This document shows positions 63,032 to 64,000 of a stretch of DNA of 64,000 nucleotides, in pieces; within the stretch, counting starts at the first letter, position 1, and each line of letters begins with the position of its first letter. The translations under genes and the position numbers were made by a program. The notes under the pieces were generated by a model. The model had not been told where the DNA came from, searched no databases, and was given only the letters and a program-made list of their open reading frames with translations. Origin of the DNA: Thioalkalivibrio sp. K90mix (GTDB lineage Bacteria; Pseudomonadota; Gammaproteobacteria; Ectothiorhodospirales; Ectothiorhodospiraceae); NCBI RefSeq assembly GCF_000025545.1, contig NC_013889.1, positions 1,853,501 to 1,917,500 on the forward strand, read 5' to 3'.

Positions 63032-63685
63032 TCAGTCGCGAGAGCCGTGGATCAGGTTGAGGAACTCGCGACGGGTGCGCGCATCCTTGCGGAACGCACC
63101 CAGCATCACCGACGTCGCCATCGAGGAGTGCTGCTTCTCCACCCCGCGCATGGTCATGCACATGTGCTTGGCGTCCACGACCACACCCACGCCCTTGGCA
63201 TCGGTGACCTGCATCAACGCCTCGGCGATCTGCCGGGTCATGTTTTCCTGGATCTGCAGGCGCGCGGCGAACATATCGACAATGCGCGCGATCTTGGAGA
63301 GGCCGATCACCTTGCCATTCGGCAGGTAGGCGACATGCACCTTGCCGATGATCGGCAACAGGTGATGCTCGCACAGCGAGTACAGCTCGATATCGCGCAG
63401 CAGCACCATCTCGTCGTTATCGGAGCTGAACAACGCCCCGTTGACGATCGTGTCGAGATCCTGGTGATAGCCACGGGTCAGGTACTGCATCGCCTTGGCC
63501 GCCCGCATCGGCGTATCCAGCAGGCCCTCGCGGTTCGGGTCTTCATTCAGGCCGGCGAGGATCTCGCGGTAATGACGGGCCAGCGCCTCGGGGGCCGGCA
63601 GCGGCCGCCCATCGGCGGCGCTGGTCACGGGTTCGTCCGCGGTACGGGCATCTGCTTGCATCGATAGGTCCTTGTTCTGTGCCAT
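63032..63685 (-). CDS. folE: GTP cyclohydrolase I
   Basis: A 217-residue enzyme that starts tetrahydrofolate synthesis. The zinc ligands are Cys and His in [24 protein letters not shown] and the later Cys in [29 protein letters not shown] and [23 protein letters not shown] are intact. The ATG at 63685 is chosen because AGGGA lies nine bases upstream; an ATG three codons earlier abuts it directly. Confidence 0.95.
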   Translation of the reverse strand: MAQNKDLSMQADARTADEPVTSAADGRPLPAPEALARHYREILAGLNEDPNREGLLDTPMRAAKAMQYLTRGYHQDLDTIVNGALFSSDNDEMVLLRDIELYSLCEHHLLPIIGKVHVAYLPNGKVIGLSKIARIVDMFAARLQIQENMTRQIAEALMQVTDAKGVGVVVDAKHMCMTMRGVEKQHSSMATSVMLGAFRKDARTRREFLNLIHGSRD

Positions 63686-63715
63686 CTTCGACATTCCCTG
63701 GGGCGTGCGGGCGCG

Positions 63716-64000
63716 TCAGCGCCCCATGATAACGGCCAGCCCAGAGGCCAGCGATACGATGGCCCCCGCGGTCAGCACCAGGCGCATCCCCAGGTACCCA
63801 CGCGGCAACGGCCGCCCACGCAGGCTCAGGCGGTCCACCCACAGCGCCCCCAGAAACAGCACGGCCAGGGTCATCAGTGCCTCGGGCAACGGTTGCAGCA
63901 ACGTAAGCCAGGCGAGGATCGCCGGGACCACCGCCCACACGGGCGCCGACAGCGGGCCCACCCGGTGTTCGCGATCCGCCAGGTAAAGCCCCCAGTGGAT
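63716..64000 (-). CDS. DUF3429 family membrane protein, 5' end cut off
   Basis: The frame is open through the right edge (upstream residues read IHWGLYLADREHRVGP), so the GTG at 63961 is not the true start. About three membrane helices are visible (VWAVVPAILAWLTLLQPL, LMTLAVLFLGALWVD and LVLTAGAIVSLASGLAVIMG). The IHWG and WVD...LRGRPLPRGYLGMRLVLT pattern matches the small inner-membrane DUF3429 family. It is 31 bases upstream of folE on the same strand and may be cotranscribed with it. Function unknown. Confidence 0.72.
   Translation of the reverse strand: MHWGLYLADREHRVGPLSAPVWAVVPAILAWLTLLQPLPEALMTLAVLFLGALWVDRLSLRGRPLPRGYLGMRLVLTAGAIVSLASGLAVIMGR

Overview
This 64 kb window has no rRNA, tRNA, CRISPR array or intact insertion sequence. 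It is GC-rich (about two thirds GC by eye), densely coding chromosomal DNA from a gammaproteobacterium. The gene set (rnfABCDGE, metG/mrp, ilvIHC-psd-pssA, prfC, rimI, nth-DUF1841, rimK, rnk), the acidic proteins and the sulfur-flavoured genes (three rhodanese/DsrE-type proteins, DUF2249, a lipoyl H-like protein) suggest a haloalkaliphilic sulfur oxidiser of the Ectothiorhodospiraceae, Thioalkalivibrio-like. That assignment is inference from family resemblance; no database search was possible.\n\nLayout. 1-4.4 kb: an RND efflux adaptor (cut by the left edge) and pump. 4.4-11.3 kb: a conserved unknown, nth, DUF1841, a 318-bp folded MITE-like element, an SRPBCC protein, an MFS transporter, aroC, a GlcG/HbpS-like exported protein, a rhodanese and rnk. 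11.4-14.8 kb: a divergent cluster around a perfect FNR/DNR-type box (TTGAT-N4-ATCAA). Leftward it encodes a small His-rich membrane protein, a glycine-cleavage-H-like lipoyl protein, a thioredoxin fused to a related membrane module, and a rhodanese; rightward it encodes two hemerythrin-type proteins, one with DUF2249. I consider this the most interesting system here, probably an oxygen- or NO-responsive redox/persulfide module. 14.9-25.9 kb: a sensor diguanylate cyclase, MFS, DNA glycosylase, RluB-type synthase, moaB, DUF488, an AsnB/NAGGN-type amidotransferase, a LysR regulator, an ORF6N-like protein and SohB. 26-37.5 kb: exported DsrE-like and haem-binding proteins, an ACR3-like carrier with ArsS, DUF302, a RimB-RimK-deacylase operon, a TlpA fusion, a membrane sulfatase-like protein, cytochrome b561 and a HAD hydrolase.\n\n37.5-50.5 kb: every gene is leftward: arfB, a lipoprotein, prfC, a Sel1 protein, rimI, type-4 UDG, pssA, psd, ilvC, ilvH, ilvI, a lipoprotein, arcC, dcd and mrp. 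A 461-bp AT-rich gap with several DnaA-box-like 9-mers follows. From 51 to 59.9 kb every gene is rightward: metG, mtnB, a catalytically degenerate MtnC homologue and rnfABCDGE. The right end has a YjfB-like protein, a methyltransferase, a strongly terminated RNA candidate ahead of an NCS2 permease fused to an RsbW-like domain, folE and a DUF3429 membrane protein cut by the right edge.\n\nA recurring short sequence (CTAGGGAGACGCTGATT and variants, the terminal repeat of the 318-bp element) lies at many gene borders and often supplies the TAG stop codon. Start codons were moved inward from the longest frame where a ribosome binding site, signal peptide or overlap supported it; this is stated in the entries.
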